Source of the DNA: Rhizobiales bacterium 2SD
GTDB taxonomy: Bacteria > Pseudomonadota > Alphaproteobacteria > Rhizobiales > Beijerinckiaceae
NCBI GenBank assembly: GCA_005502805.1
Contig: SCMY01000015.1
Coordinates: 121,780 to 185,779, forward strand
Direction of reading: 5' to 3'
Length of the DNA: 64,000 nt
The notes beneath the pieces were generated by a model. That model did not search any database and was not told the DNA's origin. It saw only the letters and a program-made list of their open reading frames with translations. The first letter of the stretch is position 1; every line of letters begins with the position of its first letter. Positions 1-7,809 of this stretch are shown piece by piece. Made by a program: the position numbers and the translations under genes.

Positions 1-2141
1 AGGTCATCATGACCCAGCTCCATGCCGGCGGTAAGTTCGACCAGAACTCCTACAAGGTCTCGGGCGGCCTGCACGGCGTCGGCGTCTCGGTCGTCAACGC
101 CCTCTCGGTCTCGCTGAAGCTGCGGATCTGGCGGGCTGGCCAAGAGCATTTCATGGAGTTCCGCCATGGCGACGCCGTCGCGCCGCTCGCGATCGTCGGC
201 CCGGCCGGCGACAAGCGCGGCACCGAGGTGACCTTCCTGCCGTCGCAGGAAACCTTCACCATGGTCGAGTTCGACTACAAGACGCTCGAACATCGCCTGC
301 GCGAGCTCGCCTTCCTGAACTCGGGCGTGCGCATCGTGCTGACCGATGCGCGCCATGCCGAGATCGTGCGCGAAGAGCTGATGTATGAGGGTGGCGTCGA
401 GGCCTTCGTGCGCTATCTCGACCGCGCCAAGAGCCCGGTGATCGAGAAGCCGGTAATGCTCACGGCGGAGAAGGACGGCATCACCGTCGACGTCGCGCTG
501 TGGTGGAACGACAGCTACCACGAGAACGTGCTCTGCTTCACCAACAACATCCCGCAGCGCGACGGCGGTACCCATCTCGCCGGCTTCCGCGCGGCGCTGA
601 CGCGCCAGGTCACCGGCTATGCCGAGAGCTCAGGCATCGCCAAGAAGGAGAAGGTCACCCTCACCGGCGACGATTGCCGCGAGGGCCTGACCGCGATCGT
701 CTCGGTCAAGGTGCCCGATCCCAAGTTCTCCTCGCAGACCAAGGACAAGCTGGTCTCCTCGGAGGTTCGCCCGGTCGTCGAGAACGTCGTCAACCAGGCG
801 CTCTCGACCTGGCTGGAAGAACATCCGAACGAGGCCAAGACCATCGTCGGCAAGGTGGCGGAAGCCGCCGCCGCCCGCGAGGCGGCGCGCAAGGCCCGCG
901 ACCTCACCCGCCGCAAGGGCGCGCTCGACATCGCCTCGCTCCCGGGCAAGCTCGCCGATTGTCAGGAACGCGATCCGGCCAAGTCCGAGCTCTTCATCGT
1001 CGAGGGTGACTCGGCCGGCGGCTCGGCCAAGCAGGGCCGCGCCCGTGAATATCAGGCCGTCCTGCCGCTGCGCGGCAAGATCCTCAACGTCGAGCGGGCG
1101 CGCTTCGACAAGATGCTGTCCTCCGACCAGGTCGGCACGCTGATCACGGCGCTCGGCACCGGCATCGGCCGTGACGAGCGCGACACCGGCGCCTTCAACA
1201 TCGAGAAGCTGCGCTACCACAAGATCGTCATCATGACCGACGCGGACGTGGACGGCGCCCATATCCGTACGCTGCTGCTGACCTTCTTCTACCGGCAGAT
1301 GCCGGAGCTGATCGACCGCGGCCATCTCTTCATCGCCCAGCCGCCGCTCTACAAGGCGACCCGCGGCAAGTCGCAGACCTATCTCAAGGATGAGCGGGCG
1401 CTCGAGGACTACCTCGTCGATGGCGCGCTCGACGGCGCGGTCTTCCGCACCGGCGACGGCAGCGAGCGCGGCGGCGCCGATCTACGCGCGCTGATCGAGG
1501 AAGCCCGCAGCATCCGCCATACGCTGTCGCAGCTGCATTCGCGCTATGACCGGCGCGTCGTCGAGCAGACCGCGATCGCCGGGGCGCTACGTCCGCAGGG
1601 TGAGCGCAGCGAAGCCGAGCTCGCCGACGCCGCCGCTTATGTCGCCCGCCGGCTCGACGCGATCTCGGACGAGATCGAGCGCGGCTGGGAGGGCAAGGCG
1701 GCCGATGGCGGCTTCACCTTCTCGCGGCTGGTGCGCGGCGTGAAGCAGGTGGTGGCGCTCGACGCCGGCCTGCTCGCCAGCGCCGAGGCCCGCCGGCTCG
1801 ATGCCGCGGCACCCGCCCTACAGGAGGCTTATGGCCGGCCGGGCGTGCTCAGCCGCAAGGGCGACGATCATATCGTCAACGGCCCCTCCGACCTGTTCGA
1901 CGCGGTCAACGCGATCGGCCGCAAGGGCGTGGCGCTGCAGCGCTACAAAGGTCTCGGCGAGATGAACCCCGACCAGCTCTGGGAGACGACGCTCGACCGC
2001 GACGTGCGTTCGCTGCTGCGGGTCAAGAACGACCAGAACGACGAGGCCGACGACCTCTTCGTCAAGCTGATGGGCGACGTGGTCGAGCCGCGCCGCGAGT
2101 TCATCCAGAGCAATGCTCTGAACGCGACGGTCGATACCTGA
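1..2141 (+). CDS. gyrB: DNA gyrase subunit B, 5'-truncated by window edge
   Basis: ATPase subunit of DNA gyrase, which introduces negative supercoils together with GyrA. The reading frame is open from base 3, so the gene starts upstream; about 712 residues remain, and roughly the first 90-100 residues of the ATPase domain are missing. Visible are the end of the GHKL ATP-binding domain (GGLHGVGVSVVNALS), the transducer domain, the TOPRIM domain with EGDSAGGSAKQGR near base 1000 and DADVDGAHIRTLL near base 1240, and the C-terminal QRYKGLGEMNPDQLWETT segment. The C-terminus (MGDVVEPRREFIQ) matches GyrB better than ParE. The insert between TOPRIM and the C-terminal segment is usual for alphaproteobacterial GyrB. 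Confidence 0.97.
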   Translation, partial: VIMTQLHAGGKFDQNSYKVSGGLHGVGVSVVNALSVSLKLRIWRAGQEHFMEFRHGDAVAPLAIVGPAGDKRGTEVTFLPSQETFTMVEFDYKTLEHRLRELAFLNSGVRIVLTDARHAEIVREELMYEGGVEAFVRYLDRAKSPVIEKPVMLTAEKDGITVDVALWWNDSYHENVLCFTNNIPQRDGGTHLAGFRAALTRQVTGYAESSGIAKKEKVTLTGDDCREGLTAIVSVKVPDPKFSSQTKDKLVSSEVRPVVENVVNQALSTWLEEHPNEAKTIVGKVAEAAAAREAARKARDLTRRKGALDIASLPGKLADCQERDPAKSELFIVEGDSAGGSAKQGRAREYQAVLPLRGKILNVERARFDKMLSSDQVGTLITALGTGIGRDERDTGAFNIEKLRYHKIVIMTDADVDGAHIRTLLLTFFYRQMPELIDRGHLFIAQPPLYKATRGKSQTYLKDERALEDYLVDGALDGAVFRTGDGSERGGADLRALIEEARSIRHTLSQLHSRYDRRVVEQTAIAGALRPQGERSEAELADAAAYVARRLDAISDEIERGWEGKAADGGFTFSRLVRGVKQVVALDAGLLASAEARRLDAAAPALQEAYGRPGVLSRKGDDHIVNGPSDLFDAVNAIGRKGVALQRYKGLGEMNPDQLWETTLDRDVRSLLRVKNDQNDEADDLFVKLMGDVVEPRREFIQSNALNATVDT

Positions 2142-2155
2142 GTCGCGGCCCTATG

Positions 2156-2196
2156 GCATCGGACTGAAACGTGGAATCCGCCTTTCGGTCCGATGC
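2156..2196. terminator. inverted repeat downstream of gyrB
   Basis: GCATCGGAC at 2156-2164 is the exact reverse complement of GTCCGATGC at 2188-2196, separated by 23 bases. It lies 15 bases after the gyrB stop. There is no T-run, so it is either a Rho-independent-like hairpin without a U tract or a copy of a dispersed intergenic palindrome. The terminator role is inferred from position only. Confidence 0.4.
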
Positions 2197-2300
2197 GATG
2201 ACAATATGCGAGATCATCGCGACCGCATCCATTCGGGCCTGCGGTGATCCAGCAGCACACAGGGCGGCAAGAGCTGCAGGGTCAGCAGCATGACCCGCGC

Positions 2301-2336
2301 TTGCCATTTGGCAAAGTAATTACTATTTTTGCCAAA
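2301..2336. promoter_or_regulatory. clustered half-sites, probable operator of the Xre/RES module
   Basis: Three half-sites lie just before the antitoxin gene: TTGCCA (2301-2306), TGGCAA (2309-2314) and TTGCCA (2329-2334). The first two form an inverted repeat with a 2-base spacer. TTTGGCAAA (2307-2315) and TTTGCCAAA (2328-2336) form a second perfect inverted repeat around a 12-base spacer that itself contains the palindrome GTAATTAC (2316-2323). The region is A+T-rich inside G+C-rich DNA and ends 14 bases before the antitoxin ATG, as expected for an autoregulatory toxin-antitoxin operator. The site is read directly from sequence; the binding protein is inferred. Confidence 0.6.
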
Positions 2337-2350
2337 ATGGGAGCGAGTCC

Positions 2351-2761
2351 ATGCTTGTTGAGATTCCTCGTACCGCAGCGAGACCGGACGTCCCTCAGAT
2401 CACCGCCGAAGAGGCGTCGGCTGCTGCACGAGCCGTGATAAAACTCTTCGAGAAATGGAATCTGACCGACGCGGTCGCCCGTGAGATACTGGGCGGCATC
2501 GCCGCCCGGACCTATGCCCGCTGGAAGACCGGCGATCACGGCCGGATCGACCGGGATCTGGCCACGCGCTTGTCGCTACTCATGGGCATTCACAAGGGTC
2601 TGCGGATCGTTTTCACGGATCCCGAGCGCGGCTATGCCTGGATCGGCAAACCCAACCAGGCCTTTGGCGGGAGTTCGCCGGCCGAGATCATGGCTCAAGG
2701 CGACATCTTCTCGCTCGCCCGCGTTCGGTCCTATCTCGACGCAGAGCGCGGCGGCTGGTGA
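2351..2761 (+). CDS. Xre/MbcA/ParS-type antitoxin (DUF2384 family)
   Basis: A 136-residue protein with an Xre-like helical DNA-binding region at about residues 25-85 and a C-terminal MbcA/ParS toxin-binding segment (NQAFGGSSPAEIM, then GDIFSLARVRSYLD). In this family the antitoxin neutralises a RES-domain toxin and represses its own promoter. The start at 2351 has GGGAGCGAG just upstream. The gene overlaps the next one by four bases (GTGA), so the two are translationally coupled. A clustered inverted-repeat operator lies immediately upstream. The local G+C content is lower than in gyrB, which fits an acquired module. Confidence 0.88.
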   Translation: MLVEIPRTAARPDVPQITAEEASAAARAVIKLFEKWNLTDAVAREILGGIAARTYARWKTGDHGRIDRDLATRLSLLMGIHKGLRIVFTDPERGYAWIGKPNQAFGGSSPAEIMAQGDIFSLARVRSYLDAERGGW

Positions 2762-3450
2762 GCGTCGCGGCGCCCGTAACCCATGTTCGCTGGCAGAAGG
2801 CCTACCGGATCATCAGATCGATCTATCCGCCGGTCGATCTGTTCGAGGACATCGCCGATCCCAGCGACTGGGAGGCTCTCGCCTCAATCGAATCCAAGTC
2901 AAATCCACGGGTCTGGGAGCAGATCGGCCGGCTTGACCTCTTGCCGCCGGCGAGGCGTGTTTCGGGTCCCGGCGCCAGTTATCTGATCGCGCCCTTTGTC
3001 CACATCAGCACCGACCGACCGGGGCGGTTCACGGACGGCTCCTGGGGCGTCTATTCCGCGGGTCAGTCGGAAGAGGTCGCGATCCGTGAAGTTGCGCATC
3101 ACCACGGCCGAGCGATGCTGGCGAGCAATGAGGTCCGCGGCTGGACCTCGCAGTTTCGCACCTTGGTCAACAGAATCGATCTCGACCTCCACGACGTGAG
3201 GGACCGGGTCGAATTCCATGCCGCCGACAGCTATGCCGCCCCGCAAATGTTTGCGAGAGAAATGCGTGCTTCGGGGTCCAATGGGTTGCTGTATCGTAGC
3301 GTTCGCAGTCCGGGCGGAGAGTGCGTGGCCATCTTCTGGCCTGACCTGATCCCGATCCCAGTCCAAGCGGATCACTTCGATTTTCACTGGGACGGCGCGC
3401 GCGTCGACAGGGTCCGCAACTGCCGGACCGGAGCTATCCTCGCACTGTAG
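2758..3450 (+). CDS. RES-domain toxin
   Basis: A 230-residue protein starting with GTG that overlaps the antitoxin stop. The central part carries the RES domain: the conserved arginine in the GRFTDGSWGVYSAG stretch, the glutamate in EEVAIREV, and a downstream serine region (RSVRSPGGECVAIFWPD). Characterised RES toxins (ParT, MbcT and relatives) are NAD-degrading or ADP-ribosyltransferase-fold enzymes that deplete NAD or modify a host enzyme. The gene order antitoxin then toxin, with overlap, is standard. A hand count at 2881-2940 gives 35 of 60 G+C against 43 of 60 at 1021-1080 in gyrB. The length is normal and I see no frame disruption. Confidence 0.87.
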   Translation: MSVAAPVTHVRWQKAYRIIRSIYPPVDLFEDIADPSDWEALASIESKSNPRVWEQIGRLDLLPPARRVSGPGASYLIAPFVHISTDRPGRFTDGSWGVYSAGQSEEVAIREVAHHHGRAMLASNEVRGWTSQFRTLVNRIDLDLHDVRDRVEFHAADSYAAPQMFAREMRASGSNGLLYRSVRSPGGECVAIFWPDLIPIPVQADHFDFHWDGARVDRVRNCRTGAILAL

Positions 3451-3514
3451 CCGCCAGGCCTGACCTGTCGAGACAGCACGAAGCCCCGGCCTCGCAGGCC
3501 AGGTAACCCGTTAG

Positions 3515-3543
3515 AACAAAAGAACCGGCCGTCCAAAGGCCGG
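3515..3543 (-). terminator. terminator of the lipoprotein gene
   Basis: CCGGCC (3525-3530) and GGCCGG (3538-3543) form a stem with a 7-base loop. Read on the minus strand the stem is followed by TTCTTTTGTTCT. It lies 22 bases beyond the minus-strand stop at 3566, so it fits as a terminator for that gene, and it also separates it from the convergent RES gene. Confidence 0.65.
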
Positions 3544-3565
3544 CATTCCCGTTCCGAAGCTTGGC

Positions 3566-3835
3566 TCAGAAGCCAGGCGGCAGCGTACCGCCGCCATAGA
3601 GTTCGCCTTGCCGAGGCGAGCTGCCGACGCCAGAGCGGACATAGGCGGGCCCGCCCTCCCGGGCCGGCGGCAGGCCAAGGTCGAGATCGCCGCGATCCGG
3701 CGGCGGCGCGCTCCGCACCACGCGGGTTCGCATCATCGGAGCAGGCTCGGAGGTCGCGATCGGCTCCTCGCGAGAGACGCAGCCGCCCAGCAGGACGACG
3801 AGGACAGCGGCGGCGCCGCGGCGATAATGGGTCAT
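3566..3835 (-). CDS. small proline-rich lipoprotein, unknown function
   Basis: An 89-residue protein when started at the internal ATG (MTHYRRGAAAVLVVLLGGC). That start leaves a short positively charged end, a hydrophobic stretch and a lipobox (LGGC), so the product should be a lipid-anchored envelope protein. The longer upstream reading frame lacks a signal peptide at its start and is less likely. After the cysteine the protein is low in hydrophobicity and rich in proline, arginine and glycine, with no recognised domain. It is followed by a terminator and lies between the RES toxin and an ABC importer. Function unknown. Confidence 0.65.
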   Translation of the reverse strand: MTHYRRGAAAVLVVLLGGCVSREEPIATSEPAPMMRTRVVRSAPPPDRGDLDLGLPPAREGGPAYVRSGVGSSPRQGELYGGGTLPPGF

Positions 3836-3932
3836 GGTTGCCTCAGTGCGGCGCACAGGCCGCGGCGATCGGGACGAATCCGCCGCAACCTGCATGACCC
3901 ATGCGGCCCGCGCAAGCCGGTCGGTACGCGCT

Positions 3933-4676
3933 CTAGCGGTGCGTCAGACGCCGGTCGAAACGCATCATCAGCGCGTTGCAGGTGACCGCGAAGACAGTCA
4001 GCAACAGGGCGATCGCCATGATCGTGTCGATCTGGCCGATATTGATCGCGCTGGTCAGCAGGAAGCCGAGGCCGCGCTGCGAGGCGAACATTTCGCCGAT
4101 CAGTACGCCGAGCAACGTCAACGAGAAGCCGAGCCGAACGCCCGAGATGATCTCGGGCAGGATCGCCGGCATGATCACGGTGAAGGCGCTCTGCGAGGGC
4201 GAGAGGCGCATCACCTGCGAAGTCCGGCGATAGACCGGCTTCATCTGGCGGATCGCGTTCATCGAGAACAGCGTGATCGGGATCAGCCCATGCATCACGC
4301 CGAAGGCGATCTTCGCGGAGATGCCGAGGCCGAAGCAGAGCAGCACCAAGGGATAGAGCACGACCTTGGGGATCGAATAGAGCGTCGTCAGGATCGGCTC
4401 GGCGACATTGCCGGCGAGCTTGCGCACGCCGAGCACGATGCCCAGCGCGATGCCGCCGAAGAGCGAGATCGCGAAGGCGGCGACGAAGGCCCGCATCGTC
4501 TCGGAGATGTTGAGCCAGAACTCGCCGGCGGCGAGCAGGGACGCGAGCTTGCTAACCGTCTGCGTAGGTGAAGCCAGCGAGGAGGCGCCGACCAGGAGAT
4601 GCAGCCCCTGCCAGAGCGCGAGCAAGGCAAGGAGAACGAGAAACGTGCCGGCGGAGCGAGGCATGAGGGCTGTCAT
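3933..4676 (-). CDS. ABC transporter permease (nitrate/sulfonate/NMT1 type)
   Basis: Inner-membrane permease of 247 residues with six predicted hydrophobic segments and a BPD_transp_1 EAA-like loop (VIMPAILPEIISGVRLGFSL). It is the last gene of a four-gene minus-strand operon of binding protein, ATPase, permease, permease, and begins 4 bases after the previous stop. Two different permeases of the SsuC/TauC type next to each other suggest a heterodimeric channel. The substrate cannot be read from the sequence. Confidence 0.88.
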   Translation of the reverse strand: MTALMPRSAGTFLVLLALLALWQGLHLLVGASSLASPTQTVSKLASLLAAGEFWLNISETMRAFVAAFAISLFGGIALGIVLGVRKLAGNVAEPILTTLYSIPKVVLYPLVLLCFGLGISAKIAFGVMHGLIPITLFSMNAIRQMKPVYRRTSQVMRLSPSQSAFTVIMPAILPEIISGVRLGFSLTLLGVLIGEMFASQRGLGFLLTSAINIGQIDTIMAIALLLTVFAVTCNALMMRFDRRLTHR

Positions 4677-4680
4677 GGCG

Positions 4681-5427
4681 TCACCGCTGCCGGCGCGCCT
4701 GGAGGCGCCGGTCGATCACATTGAGGAAGGTGTTGACGACGGTGACGACGATCAGCACGAGCAGCATCAGCGCGTACATGTGCCCGTTCTCGAACAGATT
4801 GTAGGCATAGGCGATGGCATAGCCGACGCCGGCGCCCGACAGGATGAACTCCGAGGCGATGACGCCGATGAAGGAATAGGCGACCGAGAGCTTGACCCCG
4901 GTGAAGAGATAGGGCGTCGCCGCCGGCAATTCGATCAGCAGTGCGGTCTTGACCCGCGACATCCGGTAGATCTGCCCGGTCTTGCGCAGCACGCGCGGGA
5001 TGCGGTCGAGCCCGTTCAGCGTCGCCGTGACCATCGAGACCACCGCGAGCAGCACCGCGATCGCGATGATCGAGGCCGAGCCGACGCCGAACAGGGTGAT
5101 GAAGATCGGATAGAAGACGAAGGTCGGAACGGCGTAGTAGCTCGCCAGCAGCGGCTCGATCGCGTCGCGCAGGCTCGGCAGCGAGTAGATGATCACCCCG
5201 GCGACGAAGCCGAGCAGGACCGAGAGCACGGTCGAGATCGCGATATTGGTGAAGGTGATGCGGATGTCGGCCGAGAACTGCCCGGAGGCGAGGATCTTGC
5301 CGAGCTCGACCACCATGTCGGACGGCGCGATCATCACCATGCGCGGGATGACGCCGATGCGGCAGAGCAGCTCCACCAGCAGGATCATCGCGACGACGAC
5401 GATGACCCGCAGCAGCTTCTCGGACAT
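4681..5427 (-). CDS. ABC transporter permease (nitrate/sulfonate/NMT1 type)
   Basis: A 248-residue integral membrane protein of the same family as its downstream neighbour. An N-terminal hydrophobic helix (VIVVVAMILLVELLCRIG) is followed by the usual five further segments and an EAA-like loop (IELPAATPYLFTGVKLSVAY). The start is 3 bases after the ATPase stop, so the two are co-translated. It probably pairs with the other permease to form the membrane channel for a small organic or sulfur- or nitrogen-containing substrate. The family assignment is firm, the substrate is not. Confidence 0.88.
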   Translation of the reverse strand: MSEKLLRVIVVVAMILLVELLCRIGVIPRMVMIAPSDMVVELGKILASGQFSADIRITFTNIAISTVLSVLLGFVAGVIIYSLPSLRDAIEPLLASYYAVPTFVFYPIFITLFGVGSASIIAIAVLLAVVSMVTATLNGLDRIPRVLRKTGQIYRMSRVKTALLIELPAATPYLFTGVKLSVAYSFIGVIASEFILSGAGVGYAIAYAYNLFENGHMYALMLLVLIVVTVVNTFLNVIDRRLQARRQR

Positions 5428-5430
5428 GGC

Positions 5431-6273
5431 TCAGCCCTTCCCGGCCGACATGATCTTCAGCGCCTCGATCCGGAGTTTTTCCCAGAGGCGGGCGGTGATG
5501 TCGCCGAAATGCGGGGTCGAGACGACGCGGCTGTCGCGGTCTCGTTCCCAGCCGGTCTCGACGAAATCGATGAAGGTGCCGGGCCGTGTCGACATCACGC
5601 CGACCCGGTCGGAGAGCATCGCCGCTTCGTCGAGGGCGTGGGTGATCAGCAGGATCGTCGCCGAGGTCTCGCGCCAGAGCCGCAGCAATTCGTCGCCCAT
5701 CAGCAGGCGTGTCTGCTGATCGAGCGCGCCGAAGGGCTCGTCGAGCAGGATCAGCCTCGGCTGCATCACCAGGGTCCGGGCGATGCAGACCCGCTGGCGC
5801 ATGCCGCCGGAAAGCTGGGCGGGATAGGATGCCGCGAAATCCTTCAGCCCCATGAAGCCGACGGCGTAGTCGACACGGCGGTTGATCTCGGCCGGATCCA
5901 TGCCGGCGCGGCGCAGGCCGAAGGCGACATTGTCGCGGACATTGAGCCAGGGGAAGGAAGCATCCTCCTGGAAGACGACGCCGACGCCATCCGGCACGCC
6001 CTGGATCGGCTTTCCCTCGAACTCGGCCGTGCCCGATTGCGGCGCGCTGAGGCCGGCAAGAATGTCGAGCAAAGTCGACTTGCCGCAGCCGGACGGGCCG
6101 ACCACCGAGAAGAACTCGCCCTTGGCCAGGTCGAGATCGACCGGGCCGAGCGCATGCAGGGTCGATTTCGGCAGATCGAAGACTCGGGTGACGCCGCGCA
6201 GCCTGGCATGAGCCGGGGCAGTGGCGGTCTGGGGCGCGAGCGGCACGACCTTGGCCCCCAACGCCGCGCTCAT
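5431..6273 (-). CDS. ABC transporter ATP-binding protein (nitrate/sulfonate/taurine type)
   Basis: A 280-residue ATPase that powers the adjacent permeases. Walker A is GPSGCGKST, the Q-loop region is VVFQEDASFPWLNV, the signature is LSGGMRQRV, Walker B is LILLDEPFGALD, and a switch histidine follows (LLITHALDEA). The start at 6273 overlaps the binding-protein stop by four bases (ATGA). The same frame stays open much further upstream only because it runs through the G+C-rich shadow of the binding-protein gene; that extension has no homology-like features and should be excluded. Confidence 0.93.
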   Translation of the reverse strand: MSAALGAKVVPLAPQTATAPAHARLRGVTRVFDLPKSTLHALGPVDLDLAKGEFFSVVGPSGCGKSTLLDILAGLSAPQSGTAEFEGKPIQGVPDGVGVVFQEDASFPWLNVRDNVAFGLRRAGMDPAEINRRVDYAVGFMGLKDFAASYPAQLSGGMRQRVCIARTLVMQPRLILLDEPFGALDQQTRLLMGDELLRLWRETSATILLITHALDEAAMLSDRVGVMSTRPGTFIDFVETGWERDRDSRVVSTPHFGDITARLWEKLRIEALKIMSAGKG

Positions 6274-7259
6274 TGCTTCGCCTGGAGGTCGGCGGGCAGA
6301 TAGCTCTTGTCGAGCACGGTCGACCAGTCGATGTCGTTCTTGACCTCGCCGATCAGCTTCAGGCCCTCGACCATGCGGTTGAGCTCGGCGACGTTGAACT
6401 CGCCCTCGCTCCACATCTTCGGCGGGATCATGTTGTCGACCGCTTCCTTGGCGATCGGCGCATCGAGCTTGTAGAGCTTCTCGATGATCTTGGCGGTCTC
6501 GGCCGGGTCCTTGTAGATCGCCTGCACGCCGGCGCGGCGGCCGGCGATGATCGCCTTGAGCTTTTCCGGATTTTCCTGGGCGAATTTGCGCGTGGTGATG
6601 CCGACCGAAGTCGTCATCGGCTTCAGGATATCGCCGGCCTTGTAGAGCATGCGGTACTTGTCCTTGCGGATGATCGAGAGCGGCTCGATCAGCACCGAGC
6701 CGACGACGGCGTTCTGCTCGAGCATGGTCAGCGCCGGGACATAGCCGCCGGCGGCGACGCGCTGGACCTTGCTCTGGTCGACGCCCTTCTCGCGCAGCAC
6801 CATCAGCAGCAGCATCTCGGAGACCGATTTCGGCGAGGTGATCGCGACCTTCTTGCCGGCGAGATCCTCGACGCCCTTGAGGTCCGAATTCGGCATGACG
6901 ACCATCGAGGCTTCGGCGACGCTGCGCGTGCCGGTGTTGACGATGATCAGGTCGAGCCCCTGCGCCTTGGCGGCGAGCGCGGCGGAGACGGCGACTTCGC
7001 CATAGGGCGTCGCGCTGGCCAGGATGTTGCGCACCGTGGTGCCGCCGCCGCCCGAGCCGATGATGCCGGTGATGTCGATGCCGGCCTGCTTGAACAGGCC
7101 CTTCTCCATCGCCACTGCATAGGGCGCGCCATAGAGGCTCGCGCCCCACTGGGTGACGGAGATCTCCTCGGCCCGGGCCGGAGCCTGCAAGGTAAGGATG
7201 GCCGCAACGGCCATGGCCGCGAGACGATTGAACGAAGTCAGGCCAAGCCAAGCGGTCAT
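6270..7259 (-). CDS. ABC transporter substrate-binding protein, NMT1/THI5-like
   Basis: Periplasmic binding protein of 329 residues for the downstream ATPase and permeases. The start at 7259 (MTAWLGLTSFNRLAAMAVAA) gives a signal peptide with a probable cleavage after APARA, and GGGAGAG lies upstream as ribosome binding site. The mature part begins EEISVTQWGASLYGAPYAVA and contains the glycine-rich GIIGSGGGGTTVRN and DLAGKKVAITSPKSVSE, typical of aliphatic-sulfonate, nitrate and pyrimidine-precursor binders. The first gene of the operon. A GntR-like operator lies 70 bases upstream, so substrate-dependent repression is plausible. The ligand is unknown. Confidence 0.88.
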   Translation of the reverse strand: MTAWLGLTSFNRLAAMAVAAILTLQAPARAEEISVTQWGASLYGAPYAVAMEKGLFKQAGIDITGIIGSGGGGTTVRNILASATPYGEVAVSAALAAKAQGLDLIIVNTGTRSVAEASMVVMPNSDLKGVEDLAGKKVAITSPKSVSEMLLLMVLREKGVDQSKVQRVAAGGYVPALTMLEQNAVVGSVLIEPLSIIRKDKYRMLYKAGDILKPMTTSVGITTRKFAQENPEKLKAIIAGRRAGVQAIYKDPAETAKIIEKLYKLDAPIAKEAVDNMIPPKMWSEGEFNVAELNRMVEGLKLIGEVKNDIDWSTVLDKSYLPADLQAKQ

Positions 7260-7328
7260 GTCACTCTCCCATTGTGGCACGCCGCCGATCGTTATCGTTG
7301 CAGCAAGCCGGACGTTCGCGTTCAAATT

Positions 7329-7344
7329 TCATTTGTATGCAAAC
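7329..7344. promoter_or_regulatory. GntR-like operator, copy 1
   Basis: The 15-base string TCATTTGTATGCAAA occurs here and again at 7628-7642. The core TTTGTATGCAAA is a near-palindrome resembling operators of GntR/FCD-family repressors (TTGTATACAA class). This copy lies 70 bases upstream of the ABC binding-protein start. No GntR regulator gene is in the window, so the cognate protein is unknown. Confidence 0.55.
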
Positions 7345-7627
7345 AACGATCTCAACGGATTTCAAGCTTGTCAAGCGATTTGAGATCGACGAGTTGCAAG
7401 CTGCGAACCGCAGCAGCGAAGCGAGACTATCGCGCCCGAACCCGTTCGCAACTGCGAAGTGAAGCCGGGCTCAAAGCCTGCCGCACGGCGCAGATTCGGC
7501 GGAAAATGAAGGGGTTGGATCGCATGCAGGCCCAACCGCGGCGCAGCAGGGAATCGAGGCCGGGCCACCACCCGCTCGGAACGCCAGCGGCAGTTCGGCC
7601 ACTGCTATCGGAAACGCCAGGCCGGCC

Positions 7628-7645
7628 TCATTTGTATGCAAATGA
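7628..7645. promoter_or_regulatory. GntR-like operator, copy 2
   Basis: TCATTTG (7628-7634) and CAAATGA (7639-7645) are perfect inverted arms around TATG. The first 15 bases are identical to copy 1, 299 bases away. The sequence is strikingly A+T-rich for its surroundings. It lies 165 bases before the glycosyltransferase start and may act on that gene, or with copy 1 by DNA looping on the importer operon. Confidence 0.55.
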
Positions 7646-7809
7646 TTTCAGAAGCGCCGCCCGACCTCGATTTCAGTTGCGACATCCGCGCCTTGCCTTG
7701 ACCGCCCCGGCTTCGGCCCCGCGCCACCGACTCGACTCTGACGCTGCGTTAAGCAACCATAAGTTGCCGCGATTGCAAGAGCCATCAGCCGCGGCTCGGG
7801 GGGATCGCG

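Larger units (their letters stand above)
7260..7809. other. 550-base intergenic region between divergent genes
   Basis: This stretch holds no convincing gene: the short open frames in it lack ribosome binding sites and family features. It separates the minus-strand ABC importer operon from the plus-strand glycosyltransferase and therefore carries both promoters. Its notable content is two copies of a GntR-like operator, at 7329-7344 and 7628-7645, and a smaller inverted repeat, CAAAT-TTC-ATTTG, at 7323-7335. Confidence 0.6.

Noticed and set aside
4408..6303. 631-codon plus-strand open frame
   Set aside because: It is antisense to the ABC permease and ATPase genes, has the Asp/Glu/Arg-rich composition of G+C-rich shadow frames, and shows no domain.
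5431..7251. apparent 606-residue protein fusing an unknown N-terminus to the ABC ATPase
   Set aside because: The upstream 326 codons are the shadow of the substrate-binding-protein gene in another frame; the ATPase starts at 6273 with an ATGA overlap.
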